Shown here: one piece after another, positions 7,579 to 15,861 of the stretch | How the letters are laid out: every line of letters starts with the position of its first letter | Numbering within the stretch: position 1 is the stretch's first letter | NCBI GenBank assembly: GCA_964516135.1 | Contig: CAZEWN010000001.1 | Span: 124,001 to 188,000 of the forward strand | DNA from: 34-65-8 sp964516135 | Lineage (GTDB): Bacteria; Pseudomonadota; Alphaproteobacteria; Sphingomonadales; Sphingomonadaceae | DNA length: 64,000 nt | Direction of reading: 5' to 3' | Made by a program: the position numbers and the translations under genes | Notes under the pieces: model-generated | Database searches by the model: none | Seen by the model: only the letters and a program-made list of their open reading frames with translations | What the model was told of the DNA's origin: nothing

Positions 7579-8837
7579 GCGCGCGTTTGGCCCGTACCAC
7601 GCACCAGCCATTTGTAGGTCGTCAGCCCTTCGAGCGCGACCGGGCCGCGCGCATGGAGGCGCCCCGTGGCAATGCCGATCTCGGCGCCGAGCCCGAATTC
7701 GCCGCCGTCGGCGAACTGGGTCGAGGCGTTGACCATGACGATGGCCGAATCGACTTCGGCCAGGAACCGCTCGGCCACCATCGCATCCTCGGTCAGGATC
7801 GCCTCGGTATGGCCCGAACCATGACGGGCGATGTGCCCCACCGCCTCGTCCAAGCCGTCGACCATCGCCACCGATGCGATCGCATCGAGATACTCGGTGC
7901 CCCAATCGGCATCGGTGGCGGGAATCACGCGTTGATCGAGCGCACAGGCACGGGCATCGCCGCGCACTTCGCATCCCGCGTCGGCCAGCGCCCCGACCAG
8001 GCCGGTGGCATCGGGGAACCGGGTATCGATCAGCAAGGTTTCGAGCGCGCCACAAATTCCAGTGCGGCGCATTTTGGCATTGACCACCACCGCCCGCGCC
8101 ATCGCCGGGTCGGCGGTTACGTGTACATATGTGTGGCAGATGCCATCGAGATGGGCGAGCACCGGGACGCGCGCATCCGCCTGGACGCGCGCGACCAGGC
8201 TTTTGCCGCCGCGCGGCACGATCATGTCGATCAGTCCCGCGGCGGACAGCATCGCGCCCACCGCCGCGCGATCCTGCGTGGGCACCAGTTGCACGGCCGC
8301 CTCCGGCACGCCGGCGGAGGAAAGGCCGCGCACCAGGGCGGCGTGGATCGCGCGGTTCGAATGGACCGCCTCGCTGCCCCCGCGCAGCAGCACGGCATTG
8401 CCCGCGCGCACGCACAGGGCGGCCGCGTCGGCGGTCACATTGGGACGGCTTTCATAGACGATTCCAATCAGCCCGACCGGCACGCGGACGCGTGAAAACG
8501 CCAGTCCGTTCGGGCGTTCGGCGCGGTCGATGATCGCGCCGACCGGGTCGGGCAATCGCGCCACCTGGTCGACAGCATCGGCGATCGCGCCCAGCCGCGC
8601 GCTGTCCAGCCGCAAACGGTCCAGCATGGCGGCCGACAGCCCGTTTTCGGCGCCAGCATCGAGGTCAAGCGCGTTCGCACCTAGAACATCACTCTCGGCA
8701 GCACGCAACGCCCGGGCGGCGGAATGCAGCGCGTCCGCCTTGGCGTCATCGCGCATGCCCGCGAGCGAACGCTGCGCTGCCCGCCCGGCATGGGCGAGAT
8801 CGTGGATGAGGTGCGCGGAGGTGGATGGCTGTTCCAT
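7575..8837 (-). CDS. proA: Glutamate-5-semialdehyde dehydrogenase (gamma-glutamyl phosphate reductase)
   Basis: Second enzyme of proline synthesis, reducing gamma-glutamyl phosphate with NADPH in the cytoplasm. The 420-residue product from the ATG at 8837 has the normal family length; an ATG at 8849 would add four residues. Conserved blocks are VYESRPNVT (about residue 128), LRGGSEA, VPRGGK (about residue 207) and the catalytic cysteine near residue 262 in RRTGICGALE. It is the first gene of the leftward run and is divergent from the M23-bactofilin pair. The 240-base gap contains a striking GANTC cluster listed separately. Confidence 0.96.
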   Translation of the reverse strand: MEQPSTSAHLIHDLAHAGRAAQRSLAGMRDDAKADALHSAARALRAAESDVLGANALDLDAGAENGLSAAMLDRLRLDSARLGAIADAVDQVARLPDPVGAIIDRAERPNGLAFSRVRVPVGLIGIVYESRPNVTADAAALCVRAGNAVLLRGGSEAVHSNRAIHAALVRGLSSAGVPEAAVQLVPTQDRAAVGAMLSAAGLIDMIVPRGGKSLVARVQADARVPVLAHLDGICHTYVHVTADPAMARAVVVNAKMRRTGICGALETLLIDTRFPDATGLVGALADAGCEVRGDARACALDQRVIPATDADWGTEYLDAIASVAMVDGLDEAVGHIARHGSGHTEAILTEDAMVAERFLAEVDSAIVMVNASTQFADGGEFGLGAEIGIATGRLHARGPVALEGLTTYKWLVRGTGQTRA

Positions 8838-8954
8838 GCGCTTCCCCATAACAGCGGGAATCGCCAGTGTCAGCGGGCGCATCTGCCGCGCGGGGCAATG
8901 CACGCCGGAGATTTTCGTTCCCGCGCACAAGGCCGGTTTTCCGTCGTTGCAAAC

Positions 8955-9010
8955 GATTCGCCGCGTGACTCCATCGACTCGGCCCTTCGCCACGTTAACC
9001 GATTCGACTC
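8955..9010. promoter_or_regulatory. Cluster of five GANTC (CcrM) sites in the proA / M23 divergent promoter region
   Basis: GANTC occurs at 8955, 8967, 8976, 9001 and 9006, five sites in 56 bases. At about 65 % GC one would expect roughly one per 300 bases. GANTC is the CcrM methylation site in alphaproteobacteria, and GcrA activates promoters carrying methylated GANTC. The cluster ends 68 bases before the M23 start codon, in a good promoter position for the M23-bactofilin pair. That it is a GcrA/CcrM promoter is inference; the sites themselves are read directly. Confidence 0.6.
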
Positions 9011-9077
9011 ACGCCCATCAATCCGATAGCCGCCGCTCGCGAAACATAAGACAAACTCTGGACGTGGGGTCGCTGTT

Positions 9078-10256
9078 TTGAACAAGCCTAACACCGTGGG
9101 CGGATGGACGGCCCGCCTGCGGGACTGGTTCCCTGATCGCGAATTCTTCATGCGATCGCAGGGGCAGGTCCGTTTTATCAGGATTTCCGCCAAGGTACAG
9201 ATGATCGCCGCGGGCGCGATGGCATTTGCGCTGCTTGCATGGGCGATATCGCTCGCCGTCATGGGGTGGGCGCAGTATCGGGCACAGTCGGACCGGTGGT
9301 CGCTGCTCGAACGCGAGGCGCAAGTCGCACAGTCCGAGGAGCGGGTGAACGCCTATCGCGAAGACCTCGGCGAGGTGACCGATGATCTCGCGCGGCGCCA
9401 GCAGTTTCTCGAACAGATGGTCGAATCGCTGCCCGAAGACGTGACGGCCGATTACACGGTGAGCGATTCTTCCAGCGAAGCCGACGAGACGATCGAGAAG
9501 GTTAGCAGCGTCCTTCCCGAAGCCGCCAGCCTGGCGCGGATCGAAGCCCGGCAACTCGCGCTCGTCGAACGCTTGACCCGCTACGCGGACGCCCGCGCCA
9601 CGCGCACGGCCGCGGCGATCCGCGAACTGGGCCTTGACCCGAGCGCGATGCTGCGTGGCGCGGAACGTGAAGCGATGGGTGGTCCGCTGGAACTGCTGAC
9701 AACGGGTGCGAACGGCGATGTCGACCCCCGCTTCGAGCGGCTTGGCCTGAGCCTGGCGCGCATGGCCGCGCTCGAGCGTGGCCTCGACGGCATCCCGCAG
9801 GTGCGCCCGGCGGCGCTCGCGGCGATGACTTCGGGCTTCGGTTATCGCAGCGATCCGTTCACAGGCTCCGCGGCAATGCATTCCGGCCTTGATTTCAAGG
9901 GCCCGATCGGCGCGCCGATCTATGCCGCCGCCGATGGCCGGGTGACTTTCGTCGGCACCAGGTCGGGCTATGGCAAGATTGTCGAGATCACCCATGGCAA
10001 CGGGCTAACCACCCGCTATGCCCATATGTCGAAGTTCCGTTCGTCGGTCGGCCAGATGGTCGATGCGGGCGACGTGATCGGTGCGATCGGCAATACTGGT
10101 CGTTCCACCGGTCCGCATCTCCATTTCGAAGTTCGCATCCACGGCCGCGCGGTAAATCCGCGCCCCTTTCTGGAGAATGCCCGCAATGTTCTCGAAGAAG
10201 CCCGACGGATCCCCGAGCGCGATACCGCGGCAGGAGCGGCGCGTGGCCAGCGGTAG
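9078..10256 (+). CDS. M23 family metallopeptidase with N-terminal membrane anchor
   Basis: Predicted periplasmic peptidoglycan endopeptidase attached to the inner membrane. The start appears to be TTG at 9078, because the stretch RDWFPDREFFMRSQG before the first internal ATG (9150) looks conserved in sphingomonad relatives. The 392-residue protein has a cytoplasmic N-tail, one membrane segment around residues 40-65, a coiled coil and a C-terminal M23 domain from about residue 250. Zinc ligands are intact: the HSGLD motif with its ligand His and Asp, and HLHFEVR near the end. Its 3' end overlaps the bactofilin gene by 71 bases. M23 peptidases paired with bactofilins shape cells in several bacteria, so a morphogenetic role is likely. 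Confidence 0.93.
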   Translation: MNKPNTVGGWTARLRDWFPDREFFMRSQGQVRFIRISAKVQMIAAGAMAFALLAWAISLAVMGWAQYRAQSDRWSLLEREAQVAQSEERVNAYREDLGEVTDDLARRQQFLEQMVESLPEDVTADYTVSDSSSEADETIEKVSSVLPEAASLARIEARQLALVERLTRYADARATRTAAAIRELGLDPSAMLRGAEREAMGGPLELLTTGANGDVDPRFERLGLSLARMAALERGLDGIPQVRPAALAAMTSGFGYRSDPFTGSAAMHSGLDFKGPIGAPIYAAADGRVTFVGTRSGYGKIVEITHGNGLTTRYAHMSKFRSSVGQMVDAGDVIGAIGNTGRSTGPHLHFEVRIHGRAVNPRPFLENARNVLEEARRIPERDTAAGAARGQR

Positions 10257-10641
10257 CTTTTCGGTAATCGGCGCCGATGTCACCATCCGCGGTGACGTGA
10301 CCGCCGCGACCGAGTTGCACGTCGACGGCAGTATCGAGGGCGATCTGCAATGCGCGTCGCTCGTCCAGGGCGAAGGCAGCGCCATCCGCGGGGCGATCGT
10401 GGCTGATTCGGCCAGGCTTGCCGGTCGCGTGACCGGCAGCATCGAGGCAAAGGAACTGATTGTCCTGCGTTCCGCCCGGATCGAGGGTGACGTTCACTAC
10501 GACGCGCTGACAATCGAACAGGGTGCCGAAGTCGACGGGCGTTTTGCACACCGCGTACCGGGCAAGCCGCGCGCAACCGATGCGGCGACATCCGTCAGTG
10601 ATCAGGGCGAGCCGGAACCACGCCTTACGCTCGCGACCTGA
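10186..10641 (+). CDS. Bactofilin family cytoskeletal protein
   Basis: Bactofilins polymerise into nucleotide-independent filaments that anchor wall enzymes. The ATG at 10186 is chosen because GGAG at 10172-10175 lies ten bases upstream; an ATG at 10177 is too close to it. The 151-residue product has the beta-helical bactofilin core at about residues 25-110, with repeated hydrophobic/Gly pattern such as VIGADVTIRGDV, LHVDGSIEGD and SARIEGDV, flanked by disordered tails. The start lies inside the M23 gene in another frame, so the two are co-transcribed and likely translationally coupled. It ends two bases from the convergent acyl-CoA ligase. Confidence 0.95.
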   Translation: MFSKKPDGSPSAIPRQERRVASGSFSVIGADVTIRGDVTAATELHVDGSIEGDLQCASLVQGEGSAIRGAIVADSARLAGRVTGSIEAKELIVLRSARIEGDVHYDALTIEQGAEVDGRFAHRVPGKPRATDAATSVSDQGEPEPRLTLAT

Positions 10642-10643
10642 CG

Positions 10644-12317
10644 TCAGCTTTCCGCGAACACCTCGGCCCGCAAGGCCTTGCGGTCAAGCTTGCCGATCAT
10701 CGTCTTGGGCAATTCATCGCGCACGACAACCCCCGAGGCGCGCTCGTGCTTGCCTACCCGCGCATTGAGCCAGGCCATCAAGGTGGCACCATCCACCGGC
10801 GCATCATCCTGCAGCGTGACGTAGGCGCGCGGGGTTTCGCCAAGATAGGGATCGGGTACGCCGATCACGAGTGCTTCCTTGATCGCCGGATGCTCGACCA
10901 ACACCGCTTCGACCTGGCTTGGGAAGACCTTGAACCCGCCCACCGCGATCATGTCCTTGATCCGGTCGACGATCGTGATGAAGCGATCCTCGTCAATCTC
11001 TGCCACGTCGCCCGTGCGTAGCCAGCGCACGCCATCGACTTCCGAAAATGCGCTCGCGGCCGCGTCAGGCCGATTCCAGTAGCCCTGCATCACTTGTGGT
11101 CCGGCCACAACCAGTTCCCCCGCTTCGCCTGGCGGAGCAAGACGCGTGGGATTTTCCTTGTCCAACAGGATGACCCGGGTCTGCGGGATGACCTGACCGA
11201 TCGAACCGGGCTTGCGATTTCCCGCATAGGGATTGACCGAAACGACGCCGCTGGTTTCGGTGAGGCCATACCCCTCCACCAGCCGCGCGCCGGTTTCCGC
11301 CTCGAATTTCTCACGCACCGGTGCAGGCAGCGGAGCGCCGCCCGAGATGCAAATCCGCAGGGAGGAAAAATCGGTCCGGGCAAAGCGCGGATGGTCGAGC
11401 AATGCCTGATACATCGTCGGCACACCGGGAAATGCCGTGGGCCGGGTGCGCTGGATCGTCTTGAGCACCTGCCCCGCATCGAAGCGTGGCAGCATCACGA
11501 TGCACCCGCCCTTGGCCACAGTCCGGTTGAGAACGCAGGTGTTCGCGAAGACATGGAACAGCGGCAGCGCGCCCAGAATGATATCGGGCTCGGTCCGGTC
11601 GAACGGGTCGATCGCATCGACCTGCAGCGCATTGACCGACAGGTTGGCGTGCGTGAGCATCGCACCCTTGGGCCGCCCGGTCGTTCCTCCCGTGTACTGG
11701 AGCAAGGCCAGGTCGGCGGGCATCAGGTACGATGGCTTGCCGGTTCCCGCCGCGCCCAGTGCCTCGTCCCAGCGCAGCACATCGGGGCGCTGGGGAACCG
11801 GCACAATGTTCTTGCGGCCCAGCGCCCGCAGCGCGATCCGCTTAACCAGGGGCAGCATTGCGCCAAGGCGGCCAACCACCAGGGTTTCGAGCGACGAGCG
11901 CTCCAGCACCTCAAGCGCGGTTGGCAACAAGCTCGCGACATCGATCGTGACAAGCAGGCGGGCGCCGGAATCCTCGACCTGCTGGCACAGTTCATCCGCC
12001 GTGTAGAGCGGCGAGAAATTGACCACCACCGCACCGGCCATCATCGCGCCGTAGTAGGCGGACAGATAGATCGGGACATTGGGCAGGAACAATCCGACCC
12101 GGTCGCCCCGACCGATGCCGATCCTGGCGAGGCCGGCAGCATACCGCACGGCTTCGGCATGGAGCGTCCGGTAGCTATATCTGCGACCGAGGAAATCGAC
12201 CAGCGGGGCTTCCGGCACGCGCTCGGCGGAACGGGTGAACAGTTCCGGCAGTGTCACCGGTTCGATCGGCGTGCTCCAGGGCAGCGGATGCTGATACGGC
12301 GCGTTATTTACATCCAT
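10644..12317 (-). CDS. Long-chain fatty acid-CoA ligase-like AMP-dependent synthetase
   Basis: Activates a carboxylate, most likely a fatty acid, to its CoA ester through an acyl-adenylate. From the ATG at 12317 the protein has 557 residues (an in-frame start at 12335 adds six). The P-loop-like motif YTGGTTGRPKG lies near residue 205, the EGYGLTE motif near residue 335, the WLRTGD motif near residue 425 and the C-terminal catalytic lysine in the segment LPKTMIGKLDRK. The sequence resembles FadD-type ligases in length and order. It stands alone on its strand, with the DUF1013 gene 83 bases upstream. Confidence 0.9.
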   Translation of the reverse strand: MDVNNAPYQHPLPWSTPIEPVTLPELFTRSAERVPEAPLVDFLGRRYSYRTLHAEAVRYAAGLARIGIGRGDRVGLFLPNVPIYLSAYYGAMMAGAVVVNFSPLYTADELCQQVEDSGARLLVTIDVASLLPTALEVLERSSLETLVVGRLGAMLPLVKRIALRALGRKNIVPVPQRPDVLRWDEALGAAGTGKPSYLMPADLALLQYTGGTTGRPKGAMLTHANLSVNALQVDAIDPFDRTEPDIILGALPLFHVFANTCVLNRTVAKGGCIVMLPRFDAGQVLKTIQRTRPTAFPGVPTMYQALLDHPRFARTDFSSLRICISGGAPLPAPVREKFEAETGARLVEGYGLTETSGVVSVNPYAGNRKPGSIGQVIPQTRVILLDKENPTRLAPPGEAGELVVAGPQVMQGYWNRPDAAASAFSEVDGVRWLRTGDVAEIDEDRFITIVDRIKDMIAVGGFKVFPSQVEAVLVEHPAIKEALVIGVPDPYLGETPRAYVTLQDDAPVDGATLMAWLNARVGKHERASGVVVRDELPKTMIGKLDRKALRAEVFAES

Positions 12318-12400
12318 GTCAATTGGATGGCGCACACCCGGCGGGCGTGCAAGGAAAAAGGCGCCTGCCGGGCAAGCGCTGAGTTTGCCACGCGGCCGCG

Positions 12401-13105
12401 TCAGGCCTCGTTTTCAGCAGCTTCCCCCGCACGCTTGGCTTCGAGCCAGGCATCGGCCTCGGCCTGTTGCGCCGCTTCCGACGCGGCCTTTTCGTTGGCG
12501 TCACGTTCAGCGCGCAGTTCGGCGATCAGGCGGTCGCGATCCGTACCGCTGCTGACGATCGGGGCTTCGCTCTCCGCGGTCCCGGCCTTCTTGGCCGCCT
12601 TGGCCACCACAGCGTCCAGCTCGCGCTGCGAACAGAGCCCTAGCGTTACCGGGTCTTTCGGCTGGATATTGGCGATGTTCCAGTGGCTCCGGTCGCGGAT
12701 CGCGGCGATGGTCGTGCGGGTGGTGCCGATCAGCTTGCCGATCTGGGCATCGGTGATTTCCGGGTGGTTGCGCAGGATCCATGCAATGCCATCGGGCTTG
12801 TCCTGCCGCTTGGAGACGGGCGTGTAGCGCGGCCCTTTTGTGCGGGTCACCTCGACGGGCGCTTTCTGCATCTGCAGGCGATAGGCCGGATCGGCCTGGC
12901 CCCGGTCGATCTCCGCCAGCGTCAATTCCCCGGAATGGAGGGGATCGCGGCCCGTGTACTTCGAGCCCGCAAGATCGTCGGCCATGGCCTGCACCTCGAG
13001 GATATGGATGCCGCAGAAGTCGGCGATCTGCTCGAAGCTCAAGCCGGTGTTGTCGACCAGCCAGGTGGCGGTCGCATGCGGCATCAGCGGGGTCGGCTGG
13101 GCCAT
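12401..13105 (-). CDS. DUF1013 (TrcR-type) cell-cycle regulator homologue
   Basis: A conserved alphaproteobacterial protein of the DUF1013 family; from memory the Caulobacter member is called the cell-cycle transcriptional regulator TrcR. The ATG at 13105 is preceded by CCAGGAG at a good distance, giving 234 residues. The N-terminal 160 residues are the conserved part, with ATWLVDNTGLSFEQIA, FCGIHILEVQAMAD and a helix-turn-helix-like piece (DAQIGKLIGTTRTTIAAIRDR). The C-terminal 50 residues are Ala/Glu-rich and poorly conserved. No operon partner is obvious. DNA binding is inferred from family knowledge and the helix-turn-helix-like stretch. Confidence 0.85.
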   Translation of the reverse strand: MAQPTPLMPHATATWLVDNTGLSFEQIADFCGIHILEVQAMADDLAGSKYTGRDPLHSGELTLAEIDRGQADPAYRLQMQKAPVEVTRTKGPRYTPVSKRQDKPDGIAWILRNHPEITDAQIGKLIGTTRTTIAAIRDRSHWNIANIQPKDPVTLGLCSQRELDAVVAKAAKKAGTAESEAPIVSSGTDRDRLIAELRAERDANEKAASEAAQQAEADAWLEAKRAGEAAENEA

Positions 13106-13193
13106 GAAAATCTCCTGGAAAATAGAAGGGCCGCCCCTCGCGGAGCGGCCGTGCGCGATGGATTTAGGCCATCCCTCGCGCCGGGGCAAGCGT

Positions 13194-14261
13194 TTAGGCG
13201 GCGAGCGCGGCGGGTCCGGTCGTGACCAGCCCAGCGACGAACTGATCCGTGGCGACCTCCCAGCCGAATCCCGCCGCATGCGCGATGCACGCGCGCCTGT
13301 CGCTGAACAGCGCCGCCGCGATTGCGCGGTCGATATCCTCCGACAGTGCGCCCACCGCTTCGGTAACCACGTCGCGCGGACCCGCCACCGGATGGGCGGC
13401 GACCGGCGTGCCGCAAGCAAGTGCCTCGATCATGACGAGCCCGAACGTGTCGGTCTTGCTGGGGAAGACGAATACATCCGCCCCGGCATAGCAACCCGCC
13501 AGCTCCCGGCCCGTGCGGCGGCCAAGAAAATGCGCCTCCGGAAAGCGCGCGCGCAGTTGCGCCATCGCCGGGCCGTCTCCCACGACAACCTTGCTGCCAG
13601 GGTAGGAACCGCCAAGGAACGCCTCGATGTTCTTTTCCACCGCCACCCGCCCAACGTAAAGCTGGATCGGACGGGGCAAGCTCGCGAATTCCGGCGGCGG
13701 CGACGCGTCGGGAGAAAAGCAGCCGAGGTCCACCCCTCGGCTCCAGTGATGGGCGCGGGCCAGCCCGTGGTCCGCCAGCTCGGCGCGGATCGACGCGGTG
13801 GCCACCAGGATGCGTTCGGCCGGGGCGTGAAACCAGCGAATGTACCGCCACCACACGGTTTCAGGCACACCCGTGCGGCGCGCGACATAGGCGGGGAACT
13901 GGGTGTGGTATGCTGTCGTGAACGGGATGCCGCGCACCAGGCAATGCCGCCGCGCGGCAAGTCCCAGCGGGCCTTCGGTGGGTATATGCACCGCGTCGGG
14001 CGCGAATGCGTCAATCCGCGTACCCACGGCGCCGGGCCGCGGCACGGCAAGGCGAATTTCAGGATAAGTCGGGCACGGCAGCGATCGATACTGGTCGGGC
14101 GACACCATCATGACGTCGTGACCCCGGAGCCGCAGATGCTCGCACGTGGCGGCCAACGTGCGGACCACGCCATTTACCTGGGGCGCCCAAGCGTCGGTGA
14201 TGATCGCGATGCGCTGGGGATAAGGGCGCGCCGGGCCACCATCGGGCCGAAACCAGGACAT
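13194..14261 (-). CDS. GT4-type glycosyltransferase
   Basis: Retaining glycosyltransferase of the GT-B fold, probably adding a hexose or mannose to a lipid or glycan at the inner membrane. The ATG at 14261 gives 355 residues. The N-terminal domain opens with IAIITDAWAPQVNGVVRTL, typical of the family. The C-terminal domain has LYVGRVAVEKNIEAFL (donor-site region) and the EX7E-type motif FPSKTDTFGLVMIEALACG. It begins five bases after the metallophosphoesterase gene, so the two form a unit. The pair suggests a glycolipid or lipid A-related role, but the acceptor cannot be read from sequence. Confidence 0.9.
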   Translation of the reverse strand: MSWFRPDGGPARPYPQRIAIITDAWAPQVNGVVRTLAATCEHLRLRGHDVMMVSPDQYRSLPCPTYPEIRLAVPRPGAVGTRIDAFAPDAVHIPTEGPLGLAARRHCLVRGIPFTTAYHTQFPAYVARRTGVPETVWWRYIRWFHAPAERILVATASIRAELADHGLARAHHWSRGVDLGCFSPDASPPPEFASLPRPIQLYVGRVAVEKNIEAFLGGSYPGSKVVVGDGPAMAQLRARFPEAHFLGRRTGRELAGCYAGADVFVFPSKTDTFGLVMIEALACGTPVAAHPVAGPRDVVTEAVGALSEDIDRAIAAALFSDRRACIAHAAGFGWEVATDQFVAGLVTTGPAALAA

Positions 14262-14266
14262 CCGGT

Positions 14267-15139
14267 TCAAGCCGCCTCGCGCGCGGTTGAAGCCGCTTCG
14301 CCGTGCTGGCGCCGGGCAATTTCCTCGGGCCAGTGGAGCAACTCCATCCGGCCGTCGAAATGTTCGACCAGCGCAGTGCACCCTTCGACCCAATCGCCAT
14401 CGTTGAAATATTCCACGCCGTCGAAGGTTCGCATTTCCGCCGTGTGGATGTGGCCGCATACAACGCCGTCGACGCCCCGCTCCGCTGCCGCCCGGGCAAC
14501 CAGTTCCTCGTATTTCGAGATGAATTCGACTGCGTTCTTGACCTTGTGCTTGGCGACCTTGGAAAGTGACCAGTACGGCAGGCCAAGCGCGCGCCGGGCC
14601 ATGTTGACCCAGCGGTTCAGCCCCATGATCATGTGGTAGAGCGCGTCGCCCACCACCGCGAGCCATCGGTGCGCGAGCATCACGGCATCGAATTCGTCGC
14701 CGTGAAGAACCATCAGGCGCCGCCCGTCGGCAGTAACATGGAAGGCTGCGCGCGCGATTTCGACGCCGCCGAAATTCATGCCCGCGAACGGACGGATCAT
14801 TTCGTCGTGATTTCCCGGTATATAGACGATCCGGGTGCCGCGCCGGGCGCGTTTGAGGATGCGCCAGACGACATCGTTGTGTTCGGGCGGCCAGTAGACC
14901 TTCTTCCGCAGCCGCCAGCCGTCGATGATATCACCGACGAGGTACATCGTATCGCTGTCCGTATGGTCGAGGAAGTCGATCAGCAGCGCCGCGTTGCACC
15001 CCTTGGTGCCCAGATGGATGTCGCTTATCCAGATCGTGCGATAGCGGCGCCGCTCATGTCCGTCGGGTTCGGGTATGGCCGGTTTCGCCGGGCGAAACGC
15101 CGCGACGTTGGCAAAATCGGCAAGGTCGGCCTGGCGCAT
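14267..15139 (-). CDS. LpxH-like metallophosphoesterase (UDP-2,3-diacylglucosamine diphosphatase family)
   Basis: Calcineurin-type phosphoesterase resembling LpxH, which cleaves UDP-2,3-diacylglucosamine in lipid A synthesis. The 290-residue protein carries the two-metal motifs in order: WISDIHLG (about residue 39), VGDIIDGW (about 69), PGNHDE (about 108), HGDEFD (about 147) and GHIHT near residue 230. Most alphaproteobacteria use the unrelated LpxI for the lipid A step, so this protein may act on another lipid or sugar phosphate. It is transcribed directly into the GT4 gene. Family assignment is firm, substrate uncertain. Confidence 0.85.
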   Translation of the reverse strand: MRQADLADFANVAAFRPAKPAIPEPDGHERRRYRTIWISDIHLGTKGCNAALLIDFLDHTDSDTMYLVGDIIDGWRLRKKVYWPPEHNDVVWRILKRARRGTRIVYIPGNHDEMIRPFAGMNFGGVEIARAAFHVTADGRRLMVLHGDEFDAVMLAHRWLAVVGDALYHMIMGLNRWVNMARRALGLPYWSLSKVAKHKVKNAVEFISKYEELVARAAAERGVDGVVCGHIHTAEMRTFDGVEYFNDGDWVEGCTALVEHFDGRMELLHWPEEIARRQHGEAASTAREAA

Positions 15140-15243
15140 GGAAAGCTCCGGAACGGGGTCTCTCGCTCCACCCCCGATGGCAGCCCAATGTTACGCGTTG
15201 AACGCAGCTTGGTTACGATTAGGCGTAGGATCGGCGGGCGGTG

Positions 15244-15861
15244 TCAATCCAGCGTCACGAAACCCGGCAATTCCGCCACGCGCTCGAGCCAACGGCAAAC
15301 GGCGGGAAAGTCGGCAAGTCCGAACCCGCCCTCCTCGGCGGTATGCGTATAAGCATAGAGCGCGATGTCGGCGAGCGAGACCCCCGAGCCGAGGAACCAA
15401 TCCTGCCCGGCGAGATGTCGATCCATCACCCGCAAGGCTTCGCAGCCCGCGATCCGCTTGGGCATGATCTGCGCCAGCTGATGTTCGGTCAGGTTCGCCT
15501 GCCCGACGAACCGGAGCCAGAAACGCAACGTGGCGATGTTCGGTTCGTGGCTATACTGCTCGAAGAACATCCAGCGCAGCATGTCGGCGCGCGCGAAGCG
15601 ATCAGTGGGCACCAGGTGGCTCGGTTCAGCGAGATACCAGCACGCCGCGTTGCTTTCTGGCAGGAACCGATCGCCCACTTGCAGCACCGGTATGCGCCCG
15701 TTGGCATTGACCCGGGCCAGGAATTCCGGGGTGCGCGTGTCGCCTGCCAGGATATCATAATTGCGCCGTGCGAGCGGCAGGCCGAGCAGCGCCGCGGTAA
15801 GCCTTATCTTGTAGCAGTTGCCGCTACGCCGATCCTCATGAAGTGTCAGTTCATCGTTCAT
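15244..15861 (-). CDS. Glutathione S-transferase family protein
   Basis: Cytosolic GST fold, likely a glutathione-dependent transferase or reductase. The ATG at 15861 gives 205 residues. The N-terminal thioredoxin-like domain has RSGNCYKIRL (residues 12-21), with a Ser/Cys in the catalytic region, GRIPVLQVGDRFLPESNA with the glutathione-binding cis-Pro, and the ESNA motif. The C-terminal helical domain has the N-capping motif GVSLADIALYAY. It overlaps the upstream quinone reductase by 11 bases, so they are co-expressed and may both deal with electrophile or quinone stress (inference). Confidence 0.92.
   Translation of the reverse strand: MNDELTLHEDRRSGNCYKIRLTAALLGLPLARRNYDILAGDTRTPEFLARVNANGRIPVLQVGDRFLPESNAACWYLAEPSHLVPTDRFARADMLRWMFFEQYSHEPNIATLRFWLRFVGQANLTEHQLAQIMPKRIAGCEALRVMDRHLAGQDWFLGSGVSLADIALYAYTHTAEEGGFGLADFPAVCRWLERVAELPGFVTLD

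Noticed and set aside
11094..12827. Long rightward open reading frame of 577 codons antisense to the acyl-CoA ligase
   Set aside because: It is a shadow of the GC-rich ligase gene in an opposite frame; the protein is rich in His/Arg/Gly with no domain pattern, while the ligase on the other strand has all its motifs.
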